Part shown: positions 29,453-39,033 of the stretch, one piece after another
Position numbering within the stretch: the stretch's first letter is position 1
Layout of the letters: each line of letters begins with the position of its first letter
From: Arthrobacter sp. AFG7.2
Lineage (GTDB): Bacteria; Actinomycetota; Actinomycetes; Actinomycetales; Micrococcaceae
Direction: 5' to 3'
NCBI RefSeq assembly: GCF_002892835.1
Contig: NZ_PJMB01000001.1
Span: 124,001 to 188,000 of the forward strand
Length of the DNA: 64,000 nucleotides
The notes under the pieces: generated by a model
The model's database searches: none
The model's input: only the letters and a program-made list of their open reading frames with translations
Told to the model about the DNA's origin: nothing
Program-made: the position numbers and the translations under genes

Positions 29453-30336
29453 TCGCCTATCCTTTCATTCCGTCGGTCCGGATCTGCGAGCAGGGCGCTG
29501 GTTGCACGCTCCTTGCCGTTGAGGTCCAGGTGCGTTGTGATGCCGGTCCAGGTGCCTGTCCTGGCCAGCATGGCTGAAATCCATTGCGCCTGGACTTCCG
29601 CATGTTCCATCACGAAGTAGCCGCCGGGTCGAAGCAGCCGTGCTGCGGAGGCCGCGGCCGCCGTCGGAAGTTCCATGCCGTCCGCTCCACCGCCGTACAG
29701 CGCCTCCGGCGGGTCGTGCAGGGCGACTTCCGGCTCGTTGGGGATGGCTTCGGCGGGAATGTACGGCGGGTTGGACACCACGACGTCGAAGGTCGCGTTA
29801 AGCTCGGGCAGCGCGTCCCGCAGGTCCCCTAGGAAAAGGCGGACGCCCAACGGGGCGAGGTTCTTTTCGGCCCAGGCATGGGCGAAGGGGCTGAACTCCA
29901 CTGCGTGCACTTCAGCTCCGGGCACCTCGTGGGCAATGGAGCCTGCGATGGCCCCGGACCCGGTCCCGAGGTCAACGATCCGCGGGCGGGGCATGTCCTT
30001 GACGTGGTCGATGACCAGTTGCGCCACGGATTCGGTCTCGGGGCGTGGTATAAAAACGCCAGGGCCCACAGCCAGGGTGAGATAGCGGAAATGCGCCACG
30101 CCCGTGATGTGCTGCAGCGGAACCCGGCCGGCGCGCTCTGCGACCAGCGCCTCATAGCCCTCCGGCGCAGGAGTGTCACCGAGCATCATGGCGCGCAAAC
30201 GGCCGAGTCCGACGTTCAGCAGGTGGTCGGCAAGCAGTTCGGCGTCGACGCGCGGACTGGGGACGCCGGCATCACGAAGAATGGCGGTCGCCGCGCTGAC
30301 GGCATCCGCGAGCGACTGGCCTGGCTCGAGTGTCAT
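29449..30336 (-). CDS. prmC: Peptide chain release factor N5-glutamine methyltransferase
   Basis: 295 residues. PrmC (HemK) methylates the GGQ glutamine of RF1 and RF2. The N-terminal helical domain is followed by a Rossmann methyltransferase with FIPRPETE, IVDLGTGSGAIAGSIA and the catalytic NPPYIP (N-P-P-Y). It follows prfA by 23 bases, the standard arrangement of enzyme with substrate. Confidence 0.96.
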   Translation of the reverse strand: MTLEPGQSLADAVSAATAILRDAGVPSPRVDAELLADHLLNVGLGRLRAMMLGDTPAPEGYEALVAERAGRVPLQHITGVAHFRYLTLAVGPGVFIPRPETESVAQLVIDHVKDMPRPRIVDLGTGSGAIAGSIAHEVPGAEVHAVEFSPFAHAWAEKNLAPLGVRLFLGDLRDALPELNATFDVVVSNPPYIPAEAIPNEPEVALHDPPEALYGGGADGMELPTAAAASAARLLRPGGYFVMEHAEVQAQWISAMLARTGTWTGITTHLDLNGKERATSALLADPDRRNERIGE

Positions 30337-30359
30337 GTCTGGAACGTCCCCGGTCGGGA

Positions 30360-31433
30360 TTAGTCGCCAATGGCGTCCAGGCGCGCCTGTTCGTCCATCT
30401 CGATGGCGGACTGGATGACCGGTTCGAGGTCGCCGTTCATTACCTGGTCCAGGTTGTAGGCCTTGTACCCGGTGCGGTGGTCCGCGATGCGGTTCTCCGG
30501 ATAGTTGTAGGTCCGGATGCGCTCGGAACGGTCCATGGTGCGGATCTGCGATTTCCGCTGGGCCGAGTTCTCGGCGTCGATCTGCTCCTGCTGGTGCGCC
30601 AGGATGCGGGCGCGGAGTACGCGCATGCCTGCTTCGCGGTTCTGCAGCTGCGATTTCTCGTTCTGCATGGCCACCACGATGCCGGTGGGAAGGTGGGTGA
30701 TACGCACGGCGGAGTCGGTGGTGTTCACGGACTGGCCGCCGGGGCCGGAGGACCGGTAGACGTCGATCTTGAGGTCGTTCTGGTTGATTTCGAGCTCTTC
30801 AGGCTCATCCACTTCAGGTAGGACCAGCACACCGGCCGCAGAGGTGTGGATGCGGCCCTGCGATTCCGTGACGGGAACCCGCTGGACACGGTGCACGCCA
30901 CCTTCGAACTTGAGCCGCGCAAAAACGCCCTCGGCGGGATCGTTCGAGCTCCCCTTGACGGCAACCTGGACGTCCTTGTAGCCGCCAAGGTCAGATTCAG
31001 TGGCGGAGATGATTTCGGTCTTCCAGCCGCGCGATTCCGCGTAGCGGGTGTACATCCGCAGCAGGTCGGCAGCAAACAGGGCAGCCTCGTCGCCGCCTTC
31101 GCCGCCCTTGACCTCAAGGATCACGTTGCGGGCGTCGTCAGGATCGCGCGGTATGAGCAGGCGCCGAAGCTTGGCAGCCGCTACCTCAAGGGCAGCCTCC
31201 AGCTCAGGCACCTCAGCAGCAAACTCCGGATCCTCGTCAGCCATCTCCTTGGCAGCAGCAAGGTCATCCCGGATGCCTTCCCACTTGTGGTAGGCCTCAA
31301 CAATGCCATTGAGCTGAGCCGAACGCCGCCCCAGTTTCCGGGCAAGCCGCTGGTCAGCATAAACAGCAGGATCCCCCAACTGCGCCTGGATAGCATCATG
31401 CTCATCAAGCAGGCCCTGTACGGACTCAAACAT
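30360..31433 (-). CDS. prfA: Peptide chain release factor 1
   Basis: 357 residues. RF1 reads UAA and UAG. The GGQ motif is intact ([17 protein letters not shown]) and the codon-recognition tripeptide reads PVT ([13 protein letters not shown]), the P-x-T form of RF1. ATG at 31433 begins [28 protein letters not shown] lies about nine bases upstream. Confidence 0.98.
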   Translation of the reverse strand: MFESVQGLLDEHDAIQAQLGDPAVYADQRLARKLGRRSAQLNGIVEAYHKWEGIRDDLAAAKEMADEDPEFAAEVPELEAALEVAAAKLRRLLIPRDPDDARNVILEVKGGEGGDEAALFAADLLRMYTRYAESRGWKTEIISATESDLGGYKDVQVAVKGSSNDPAEGVFARLKFEGGVHRVQRVPVTESQGRIHTSAAGVLVLPEVDEPEELEINQNDLKIDVYRSSGPGGQSVNTTDSAVRITHLPTGIVVAMQNEKSQLQNREAGMRVLRARILAHQQEQIDAENSAQRKSQIRTMDRSERIRTYNYPENRIADHRTGYKAYNLDQVMNGDLEPVIQSAIEMDEQARLDAIGD

Positions 31434-31448
31434 CTATAAACCTCTTTC

Positions 31449-31462
31449 GACTTGTACAAGTC
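31449..31462. promoter_or_regulatory. 14-base palindrome in the prfA upstream region
   Basis: GACTTGTACAAGTC is a perfect palindrome 16 bases before the prfA start codon. It is placed where an operator or an mRNA structure over the leader could act. No known regulator is named by it. Confidence 0.45.
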
Positions 31463-31508
31463 TAGTAACAAACAAAGACGGGACCGCGGCTGGTGACTTA
31501 ACGACGAA

Positions 31509-31624
31509 GCCGCACGGATTTTTCCGCCCCGGGAGTGGCATCGGGCCTGCCGGAGCTGGGAGGCTAACGATCGAAGATCGTCAGCCTCCCAGCGTAGGGG
31601 CGGGGGCGGAAAAATCCGTGCGGC
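31509..31624. repeat. Nested palindrome between rho and prfA
   Basis: Two perfect 22-base inverted arms (31509-31530 and 31603-31624) enclose a second hairpin (31556-31592) with a 10-base outer stem CTGGGAGGCT/AGCCTCCCAG, one mismatched pair, then a 6-base inner stem ACGATC/GATCGT around a GAA loop. The outer arms carry a run of five T or A. It could act as a bidirectional terminator for rho and a promoter-distal structure for prfA, or be a small repeated palindromic element. No gene is present in 31434-31664. Confidence 0.85.
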
Positions 31625-31664
31625 GTCAGCACCGGGGGCAGCAGATCAGCCGCTCACCGAAGCC

Positions 31665-33842
31665 TTATTTGTCGTTATCCGACTTCGCGCCAAGCGTCGT
31701 CTTCTGAACCTGCATGAGGAACTCGACGTTGCTCTGGGTTTCCCGGATCTTGTTGGTCAGCAGTTCAAGGCTCTGCTGGGTCTCGAGTCCGGAGAGGACG
31801 CGGCGCAGCTTCCACATGATCTTGACTTCCTCGGGCGAGAGCAGGTTCTCCTCGCGGCGGGTGCCGGATGCGTTGACATCCACGGCCGGGAAGATGCGCT
31901 TGTCAGCCAGCTGGCGGGACAGACGGAGCTCCATGTTGCCGGTGCCCTTGAATTCCTCGAAGATGACTTCGTCCATCTTGGAACCGGTCTCCACCAGGGC
32001 CGTGGCCAGGATGGTGAGCGAGCCGCCGTTTTCGATGTTGCGGGCGGCGCCGAAGAAACGCTTGGGCGGGTACAGCGCTGCGGAGTCCACACCACCGGAC
32101 AGGATGCGGCCGGAGGCCGGCGCTGCCAGGTTGTAGGCGCGGCCCAGGCGGGTCATGGAGTCCAGCAGGACCACCACGTCCATGCCCATTTCCACGAGCC
32201 GCTTGGCGCGTTCGATGGAGAGTTCGGCCACGGTGGTGTGGTCGTCAGCGGGACGGTCGAAGGTGGAGGCGATGACCTCACCCTTGACGGTCCGCTGCAT
32301 GTCCGTCACTTCTTCGGGGCGTTCGTCAACCAGCACCATCATGAGGTGGACCTCAGGGTTGTTGGTGGTGATCGCGTTGGCGATGGACTGCAGGATGAGC
32401 GTCTTTCCGGCCTTCGGCGGGGAGACGATCAGGCCGCGCTGGCCCTTGCCGATCGGCGCAACCAGGTCGATGACGCGGGGGCCGATCTTCTTGGGGTCGG
32501 TCTCGAGGCGCAGACGCTCCGACGGGTACAGCGGTACCAGCTTGGCGAATTCGACGCGGTCCTTGAGCTCTTCGGCGGTCTTGCCGTTGACCGAGGTGAC
32601 GCGGACCAGGGCGTTGAACTTCTGGCGGGCGGACTGCTGGCTGCGGTCTTCGCCATCACGCGGAGCGCGGATGGCGCCGACGACGGCGTCACCCTTGCGG
32701 AGGTTGTACTTCTTGACCTGGGCGAGGGACACGTAAACGTCGTTCGGGCCCGGGAGGTAGCCGGACGTGCGGATGAATGCGTAGTTCTCCAGGACGTCCA
32801 GGATGCCGGCAACCGGCAGCAGGACGTCGTCCTCGGTGACTTCTACGTCGTCGACGTCCGGTCCCTGGGCACGGCCGCGGCGGCGGTCGTTGCGGTCGCG
32901 GAAGCGGTCGTTCCGGGAGTTGTTGTCCCGGTCCTGACCGCCGGAACGGTCGTTGCGGTCATTCCGGTCGCGGCGGTTGCGCCGGTTCCTGCGGCTGCCG
33001 CCGTCGGCATCTTCGTCGCGGTTGTCATCGCGGCGGGTGCCTTCACGCTGGCCGGCGTCACGGCTGCCCGCGTTGTCCCGGCCACTGTCAGCATTATCGC
33101 GGGCGTTGTCACGGCCTGCGTTGTCACGGCCGCGGCTGCGTCCACTTTCACGGCGGTCGCTGCGCTGCCCGGCCTCGCCGGCTTCAGCGGGAGCTTCGGT
33201 GCGCTGCTCTGACGTGCGCTGCTCACCGGTGCGCTGTTCAGTGCTCTGCTGTTCCGCGTCGGCCTGCTCAGCGGGAGCTTCGACGGTCTCGGCAGCCTGC
33301 GGTGCAGCAGCTGCTTCACCGCGACGGCGGTTGCGGGTGCGCGGCTGGCGCCGTTCAGTGGCACCTTCGGTCGCTTCGGGAGCCTCGGCGGCGGCCGGAG
33401 CCTCAACCGGAGCAGCGGTGCCGGCTTCAGCGGGTGCCTGCTCGGCGGCGGCCGGTGCCACCACTCCGTCGCTGACGGCACGGCGGCTGCGGCCACGGCC
33501 ACGTGCCCGAGTTCCCTCCGCGGGAGCTTCCGCTGTTTCTGCAGCTGAAGGAGCAGGAACAACCGGGGCAACCGCTGCTGTTGCAGTGTTGTCGACGGCC
33601 TTTCCGGCTGTCCTAACCGGAGCCTTGGCGATGGGGGTGCCGGCGCGGTGGGCGGAAATGGCTGAAACCAGGTCCCCCTTACGCATCCGGGAACCGCCGG
33701 AAATGCCGAGCTGGCTGGCAAGGGCCTGCAGCTGGGCGAGCTTGAGGCCGGCAAGGCCGCTGCTCTTGGCGGGTGCTGCCGGTGATTCGGCAGCAGAAGA
33801 TGATAGTTCCACAGCTGGCGACAGCTCAGTGGTTTCGGTCAC
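31665..33842 (-). CDS. rho: Transcription termination factor Rho
   Basis: 725 residues, far longer than the 419 of E. coli Rho. The Rho_N segment (LAGLKLAQLQALASQLGIS, about 30-65) is followed by an insertion of roughly 250 residues, first Ala/Pro/Glu-rich and then Arg/Asp/Asn/Gly-rich (RGRDNAGRDNARDNADS type). The RNA-binding domain (VLLPVAGILDVLENYAFIRTSGYL), Walker A (SPPKAGKT), Walker B (VLLDSMTRLGRAYN) and the C-terminal ring motor are intact. Start is GTG at 33842. The ribosome site lies in the palindrome GAAGGATCCTTC. Long insertions are known in Micrococcus luteus Rho. Confidence 0.97.
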   Translation of the reverse strand: MTETTELSPAVELSSSAAESPAAPAKSSGLAGLKLAQLQALASQLGISGGSRMRKGDLVSAISAHRAGTPIAKAPVRTAGKAVDNTATAAVAPVVPAPSAAETAEAPAEGTRARGRGRSRRAVSDGVVAPAAAEQAPAEAGTAAPVEAPAAAEAPEATEGATERRQPRTRNRRRGEAAAAPQAAETVEAPAEQADAEQQSTEQRTGEQRTSEQRTEAPAEAGEAGQRSDRRESGRSRGRDNAGRDNARDNADSGRDNAGSRDAGQREGTRRDDNRDEDADGGSRRNRRNRRDRNDRNDRSGGQDRDNNSRNDRFRDRNDRRRGRAQGPDVDDVEVTEDDVLLPVAGILDVLENYAFIRTSGYLPGPNDVYVSLAQVKKYNLRKGDAVVGAIRAPRDGEDRSQQSARQKFNALVRVTSVNGKTAEELKDRVEFAKLVPLYPSERLRLETDPKKIGPRVIDLVAPIGKGQRGLIVSPPKAGKTLILQSIANAITTNNPEVHLMMVLVDERPEEVTDMQRTVKGEVIASTFDRPADDHTTVAELSIERAKRLVEMGMDVVVLLDSMTRLGRAYNLAAPASGRILSGGVDSAALYPPKRFFGAARNIENGGSLTILATALVETGSKMDEVIFEEFKGTGNMELRLSRQLADKRIFPAVDVNASGTRREENLLSPEEVKIMWKLRRVLSGLETQQSLELLTNKIRETQSNVEFLMQVQKTTLGAKSDNDK

Positions 33843-33925
33843 GAAGGATCCTTCCCCCTCGACGGCGTCCAGACTGGGAGCTGGACGCGATGATTTGATC
33901 TGGGCTGCAGTTCAGATCTGCAGCC
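33843..33925 (-). promoter_or_regulatory. Structured rho leader
   Basis: The rho ribosome binding site lies inside a 12-base palindrome (33843-33854, GAAGGATCCTTC) directly before the GTG start. Further up is an 8-base stem (GGCTGCAG/CTGCAGCC, 33903-33925) with a seven-base loop. The region from 33926 to 34138 holds no gene. Such folding could control rho translation; this is inference. Confidence 0.5.
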
Positions 33926-34138
33926 GGATTGCTCGGCCTTGCCGGTTGGATATCGGCCAGCAGGGCCGGATACTAATTCACCTTGCGCTCCGCCCACGGC
34001 GGGACGCCGGACTGACGTTCCAGGGGCAGTTTAAGTGCTGCAGATTCCTGCGACAGACCAAGCGGGTGGCACCGGAATAGATTGCGCAGTAAGAGACCAA
34101 GCGGCAACTAAGTGCAAGAGCAGATCAGATAGGCGGAA

Positions 34139-35113
34139 TTACCGCCGGTGCAACTCCACCTTAGCACCTTCAACGTCCACTGCCAGCTTCAGAACACGCC
34201 ACCCGATGTCCGGCGTGTTGCGTGCCGTGAACTCCTCGATGAAACCAACGACGGCGGCCGCTTCAGCCTCGCCGTTGGCCAGCACCAGCACAGTAGGTCC
34301 GGCGCCTGACACGACGGCAGCATGTCCGGCCGCACGGAGTGCCGCGATCAGCGCTGCGCTGGGACGCATGGCCTCGGCGCGGTAGCTCTGGTGCAGGTAG
34401 TCTTCGGTGGCGGGCAGCAGGAATTCGGGGTTGTGCGTCAGGGCGTGGATCAACAGTGCCGCGCGGCCGGCGTTCATCGCGGCCGCATGGTGGCCAACGG
34501 ACGCCGGCAGCAGGGCACGGGCCGCTTCCGTGGACAATTCAAAATCCGGAACTGCCACGACAGGGATCACTGAGCCGGTGACGCTTGCGCTGGTGCTGCT
34601 GTAGCGGTCGCTGTCCTGCCAGGACAGCGACAGTCCACCGAAAATAGCGGGTGCGACGTTGTCCGGATGACCCTCGAGTTCACTGGTGAGCTGCAGGATC
34701 CAGTCCTGTCCCATGCGGCTTTCCGCCGGTACCAGGGCATTCGCCGCCGAGACTGCGGCCACCACCGCGGAGGCGGACGAACCGAGGCCGCGTCCGTGGG
34801 GGTTGACGTTGTCCGCAGTCACCTTCAGGCCGCCGTGGCGGAATCCAAGCCGGTCGAAGGCTGCTTCCATGGCCCTGATGACCAGGTGGCTCGAGTCCCG
34901 CGGCAAGGTTTCTGCACCTTCGCCGCGAAGCTCGAACAGCAGTTCGTCCGTTTCCAGGCTCTCTACCGTCAGGGTGTCATGCAGCCCGAGCGCCAGGCCC
35001 AGGCTGTCGTAGCCGGGCCCAAGGTTGGCGGACGTTGCCGGCACCCTGACGGTGACGCGTTGCCCGGCCTCGATCATGTGCAGTCCGACGGCGGCCTGCG
35101 AGGTGGTGTCCAA
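34139..35113 (-). CDS. thrB: Homoserine kinase
   Basis: 324 residues of the GHMP kinase family. Phosphorylates homoserine in threonine synthesis. Motifs are VRVPATSANLGPGYDSLGLAL, the ATP-binding PHGRGLGSSASAVVAAV (about 105-120) and the C-terminal VVSGAGPTVLVL. The start is taken as TTG at 35113, with GGAAGAAA upstream in the end of thrC; an ATG at 35077 is the alternative and still keeps the motif set. It lies two bases after the thrC stop. Confidence 0.95.
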   Translation of the reverse strand: MDTTSQAAVGLHMIEAGQRVTVRVPATSANLGPGYDSLGLALGLHDTLTVESLETDELLFELRGEGAETLPRDSSHLVIRAMEAAFDRLGFRHGGLKVTADNVNPHGRGLGSSASAVVAAVSAANALVPAESRMGQDWILQLTSELEGHPDNVAPAIFGGLSLSWQDSDRYSSTSASVTGSVIPVVAVPDFELSTEAARALLPASVGHHAAAMNAGRAALLIHALTHNPEFLLPATEDYLHQSYRAEAMRPSAALIAALRAAGHAAVVSGAGPTVLVLANGEAEAAAVVGFIEEFTARNTPDIGWRVLKLAVDVEGAKVELHRR

Positions 35114-35115
35114 GG

Positions 35116-36222
35116 CTATTTTTCTTCCAGTCCCAGTTCGGCAGCAACTGTCACCACGTCATTGGAGACCTTGACCGGCTGCACGTCGCTGCCGTCCTCG
35201 GTGCGCAGCGCCCACTGCGGATCCTTGAGCCCGTGACCCGTGACGGTGATGACGATCGTCTTGCCCGAGGGGACTTCGCCCGCGGCATGCTTCTTCAGGA
35301 GACCGGCCACGCCCGCAGCAGATCCCGGCTCAACGAACACGCCTTCGCGGGAAGACAGCCAGCGGTGCGCGTTCAGGATTTCCTCATCCGTGACCGCGTC
35401 GATCAGTCCCCCGGACTCATCACGGGCACCGATGGCACCGTCCCAGGACGCCGGGTTGCCGATCCGGATAGCCGTGGCGATGGTATCCGGCTCCGTGATG
35501 GGGTGGCCGGCCACGAACGGGGCGGCGCCGGCTGCCTGGAAGCCCCACATGGCAGGAGTCCTGGTGGAAACGGCGGGAAGGGTGCCGGCAGTTTCGGACT
35601 CGAACGGAGCGGAATACTCCTTGTAGCCCTTCCAGTAGGCGGTGATATTTCCGGCATTGCCCACGGGGAGGACATGGATGTCCGGAGCGTCGCCCAGTGC
35701 GTCGACAATTTCGAAGGCACCGGTCTTCTGTCCCTGGATGCGGGCGGGGTTGACCGAGTTGACCAGGAATACCGGGTAGGACTCCCCCAGCTTCCGGGCA
35801 ATGTCCAGGCAGTTGTCAAAGTTGCCGTCCACCTGCAGGAGCGTGGCGCCGTGGGCGATGGCCTGGCTGAGCTTGCCCATGGAAATTTTGCCTTCCGGCA
35901 CCAGGACGGCACACTTCAGGCCGGCGGCCGTGGCGTAGGCAGCGGCAGAAGCGGACGTATTACCCGTCGAGGCGCAGACAACTGCCTGTGCTCCGGAAGC
36001 GACAGCAGCCGTCATGGCCATGGTCATGCCGCGGTCCTTGAACGAACCAGTGGGGTTCATGCCCTCCACCTTCAGGTACACCTGGGAGCCGGTGAGCTCC
36101 GAGAGCTTCTGGGCGTGCACCAGCGGAGTGCCGCCCTCGCCCAGGGTGATCACCCTGGTGGATTCCGTCACGGGCAGACGGTCAGCGTATTCGCGGATAA
36201 CGCCGCGCCATTGGTGAGCCAC
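35116..36222 (-). CDS. thrC: Threonine synthase
   Basis: 368 residues, PLP-dependent fold type II. Converts phosphohomoserine to threonine. The PLP lysine is in [15 protein letters not shown] (about residue 60), and [18 protein letters not shown] holds the phosphate-binding loop. It starts with GTG immediately after the hom stop (TAAGTG), with GAAGGAG inside the end of hom. Confidence 0.97.
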   Translation of the reverse strand: MAHQWRGVIREYADRLPVTESTRVITLGEGGTPLVHAQKLSELTGSQVYLKVEGMNPTGSFKDRGMTMAMTAAVASGAQAVVCASTGNTSASAAAYATAAGLKCAVLVPEGKISMGKLSQAIAHGATLLQVDGNFDNCLDIARKLGESYPVFLVNSVNPARIQGQKTGAFEIVDALGDAPDIHVLPVGNAGNITAYWKGYKEYSAPFESETAGTLPAVSTRTPAMWGFQAAGAAPFVAGHPITEPDTIATAIRIGNPASWDGAIGARDESGGLIDAVTDEEILNAHRWLSSREGVFVEPGSAAGVAGLLKKHAAGEVPSGKTIVITVTGHGLKDPQWALRTEDGSDVQPVKVSNDVVTVAAELGLEEK

Positions 36223-37539
36223 TTAGACTCCTTCTACCCGCAGAACGGATGTAACTGAATTGATAACGTCCAGGCCCTTCACGGCCTCGACGGTGGCCGC
36301 AAGGGCAGCCTCTGGTGCACGGTGGGTGACAATCCGCAGTTCAGCGGATTCCACGTTGGACTCCGCATCCCGGTGGATGGTCTGCCGCATGATTTCGATG
36401 GAGACGCCGTGCTCCGCGAAGAGCTGGGCGATCCTGGCCAGCACGCCGGGCTGGTCAGCGACGTCCAGTCCGATGTAATAGCTGGTAACAGCCGCGTCGA
36501 TCGGCAGCGCCGGAACGTGGCCGGTGGTGGTCTCCATGCGGCCGGCGCCGCCCAGGACCAGGCTGCGCGCGGCCGAAACCAGATCGCCCAGGACCGCGGA
36601 TGCGGTAGGTGCGCCTCCTGCTCCCTGGCCGTAGAACATGAGCTCGCCGGCGTTCTCGGCTTCGATAAACACCGCGTTGAAGGCGCCGTGGACGGCGGCC
36701 AGCGGATGCTCGCGCGGAAGCAACGTGGGGTGCACGCGCACGGAAACACCCTTGCCGCCGTCGGAATCTTCAAGCTTCTCCGCGATCGCCAGCAGCTTGA
36801 TGACAAAGCCCGCGTCCTTGGCCGCAGCAATGTCCGCGGCGGTAACGGAGCTGATCCCTTCGCAGTGGACGTTCTCCAGGGCGAACCGGGTGTGGAAGGA
36901 CAGCGAGGCAAGGATGGCGGCCTTCGCGGCGGCGTCGTGGCCTTCGACGTCGGCGGTAGGGTCCGCCTCCGCGTAGCCGAGGCGCTGGGCCTCGGCCAGG
37001 GCGTCGGCAAACTGCGCGCCGGTGGTGTCCATCTGGTCAAGGATGAAGTTCGTGGTGCCGTTGACGATGCCGAGGACCCGGGTGATCCGGTCACCGGCGA
37101 GGCTGTCGCGGATGGGACGGAGGATGGGGATGGCTCCGGCAACCGCGGCCTCATAGGAGAGCTGGACTCCGGCCTTGTCGGCCTCTTCGTGAAGGGTGGG
37201 ACCGTCCTGCGCCAGGAGCGCCTTGTTGCCCGTGACAACACAGGCCCCGTTGCGGAGTGCCGAGAGGATCAGCGTGCGGGCCGGCTCGATGCCGCCCATC
37301 AGCTCGATGACCAGGTCGGCGTCCTTAACCAGGGTTTCGGCGTCGGTGGTGAAGAGTTCCTGCGGCAGGTCCACGTCGCGTTTGGCGTTGACGTTGCGCA
37401 CGGCAATGCCGCTCAGCTGCAGCTTCGCACCTGCGCGGGCGGCAAGGGTGTCGGCGTCCTCAATGAGAATGCGCGCAACCTGGGCCCCAACGTTGCCACA
37501 GCCCAGCAGGGCAACTTTCAGGGTTCGCAATTCAGTCAT
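36223..37539 (-). CDS. hom: Homoserine dehydrogenase
   Basis: 438 residues. Reduces aspartate semialdehyde to homoserine. NAD(P) binding is shown by LKVALLGCGNVGAQVARIL; the catalytic region includes GNKALLAQDG and GIVNGTTNFILDQMD; the C-terminal about 80 residues (TSYYIGLDVADQPGVLARIAQLFAEHGVSIEIM) are an ACT domain, where threonine is expected to inhibit. It starts directly after the lysA stop (TGAATG). Confidence 0.97.
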   Translation of the reverse strand: MTELRTLKVALLGCGNVGAQVARILIEDADTLAARAGAKLQLSGIAVRNVNAKRDVDLPQELFTTDAETLVKDADLVIELMGGIEPARTLILSALRNGACVVTGNKALLAQDGPTLHEEADKAGVQLSYEAAVAGAIPILRPIRDSLAGDRITRVLGIVNGTTNFILDQMDTTGAQFADALAEAQRLGYAEADPTADVEGHDAAAKAAILASLSFHTRFALENVHCEGISSVTAADIAAAKDAGFVIKLLAIAEKLEDSDGGKGVSVRVHPTLLPREHPLAAVHGAFNAVFIEAENAGELMFYGQGAGGAPTASAVLGDLVSAARSLVLGGAGRMETTTGHVPALPIDAAVTSYYIGLDVADQPGVLARIAQLFAEHGVSIEIMRQTIHRDAESNVESAELRIVTHRAPEAALAATVEAVKGLDVINSVTSVLRVEGV

Positions 37540-39033
37540 TCAGACTCCCATGTCGCGGTTCAGCAGATCTTCTTCGGTTTCCCCGCGGACAATCAGCCGG
37601 GCAGATCCGTCGCGCACCGCGACAACGCCCGGCCGGGCCAGATAGTTGTAGTTGCTTGACAGGGCCCAGCAGTAGGCGCCGGTACCCGGTACAGCAAGCA
37701 GATCACCGGCTGCCACGTCCTCGGGCAGATATACATCTCTAACAACTATGTCGCCGCTCTCGCAATGTTTGCCCACCACGCGGGACAGTTGCGGCGCCGC
37801 GTCAGACGTGCGGGACGCCAGGATTGCCGAGTAATCCGCGTCGTACAGCACCGGCCGGGCGTTGTCGCTCATGCCGCCGTCCACTGAAACATAGCGGCGC
37901 GGATACGTAACGTTGTTGCCGCCGTCACTGGCGTTCGAGGCGTCCGGTGCGTCGACGCGGACGGTCTTGGTTGTTCCCGCCTCGTACAACGTGAAGGTGG
38001 TGCTGCCCACGATGGCGCGTCCGGGTTCGATGGAGATGCGGGGCGAATCGATGCCCAGCTCAGCGCAGGTGGAACGCACAACGGCAGCCATCGCCTCCGC
38101 GATTTCGGCTGCAGGGCGGGGGGTGTCCACCGGTATGTAGGCAATGCCGTAACCGCCGCCGAGGTCCAGCTCCGGCAGGATGATGGAGTACTTTTCCTGC
38201 ATGGCGGCGAGGAAGCGGAGGAGCTTCTCGGCGGCCAGCGCAAAACCGTCCGGTTCGAAGATCTGGGAGCCGATATGGCAGTGCAGTCCCAGCAGTTCGA
38301 TGCCGGGATGCGCGGCAGCGGCCGCCACGGCTTCCTCGGCGGCTGACAGGCCGGCCTGTTCCGTGGTGTCTGCAGCCATGGAAAGGCCGAATTTCTGGTC
38401 CTCGTGGGCCGTGGCGATGAACTCATGGGTGTGGGCGTGAACGCCCGGAGTGAGCCGCAGCATAACCTTGGCCTGCTCTCCGCGGCGTTCGGCAATGTCG
38501 CCCACCCGGACCAGTTCGCCGAGGCTGTCAACCACAATCCGGCCCAGGTTCATGTCCAGCGCGCGGTGGATCTCACCGTCGGACTTGTTGTTGCCGTGCA
38601 GGGCGACGTCAGCACCGGGGATGCCTGCCTTGGCCGCCACGGCGAGCTCCCCGCCGGACGCGGTGTCCAGGCGCAGACCTTCCTCCTCAACCCAGCGCAC
38701 CACGGCGGTGCAGAGGAACGACTTGCCCGCGTAGTAGACGTCCACTCCCCCGCAAATGTCTGCAAAGGCGTTGTTGAACGCGTCACTGAAGGCGCGTGCC
38801 CTGGACCGGAAATCGTTCTCGCTCATCACGAACAGCGGGGTTCCGTACTGCCGCTGAAGATCGCTGACGGAAATGCCGTCCAGGGTGAGCTCGCCGGCGT
38901 CGTTACGGGCCGCATCCCGGGCCCACATCTTTGGCTCAAGGGCATTCAGGTCTGTGGGGACCGAAAGCCATTCGGGTGCCAGCGGGGACCCCTGGGACGG
39001 GGCATCTGCGCGCTGAGTGGGCATGGGGATCAC
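37540..39033 (-). CDS. lysA: Diaminopimelate decarboxylase
   Basis: 497 residues, PLP-dependent, last step of lysine synthesis. The PLP lysine is Lys104 in VYYAGKSFLC; HCHIGSQIFEPDGF and GGGYGIAYIP form the barrel phosphate region; EPGRAIVGSTTFTLYEAG and the C-terminal GTGAYCWALSSNYNYLARP are family hallmarks. GTG at 39033 overlaps the argS stop (GTGA); ATG at 39024 is an alternative. About 50 extra residues precede the fold. Confidence 0.96.
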   Translation of the reverse strand: MIPMPTQRADAPSQGSPLAPEWLSVPTDLNALEPKMWARDAARNDAGELTLDGISVSDLQRQYGTPLFVMSENDFRSRARAFSDAFNNAFADICGGVDVYYAGKSFLCTAVVRWVEEEGLRLDTASGGELAVAAKAGIPGADVALHGNNKSDGEIHRALDMNLGRIVVDSLGELVRVGDIAERRGEQAKVMLRLTPGVHAHTHEFIATAHEDQKFGLSMAADTTEQAGLSAAEEAVAAAAAHPGIELLGLHCHIGSQIFEPDGFALAAEKLLRFLAAMQEKYSIILPELDLGGGYGIAYIPVDTPRPAAEIAEAMAAVVRSTCAELGIDSPRISIEPGRAIVGSTTFTLYEAGTTKTVRVDAPDASNASDGGNNVTYPRRYVSVDGGMSDNARPVLYDADYSAILASRTSDAAPQLSRVVGKHCESGDIVVRDVYLPEDVAAGDLLAVPGTGAYCWALSSNYNYLARPGVVAVRDGSARLIVRGETEEDLLNRDMGV

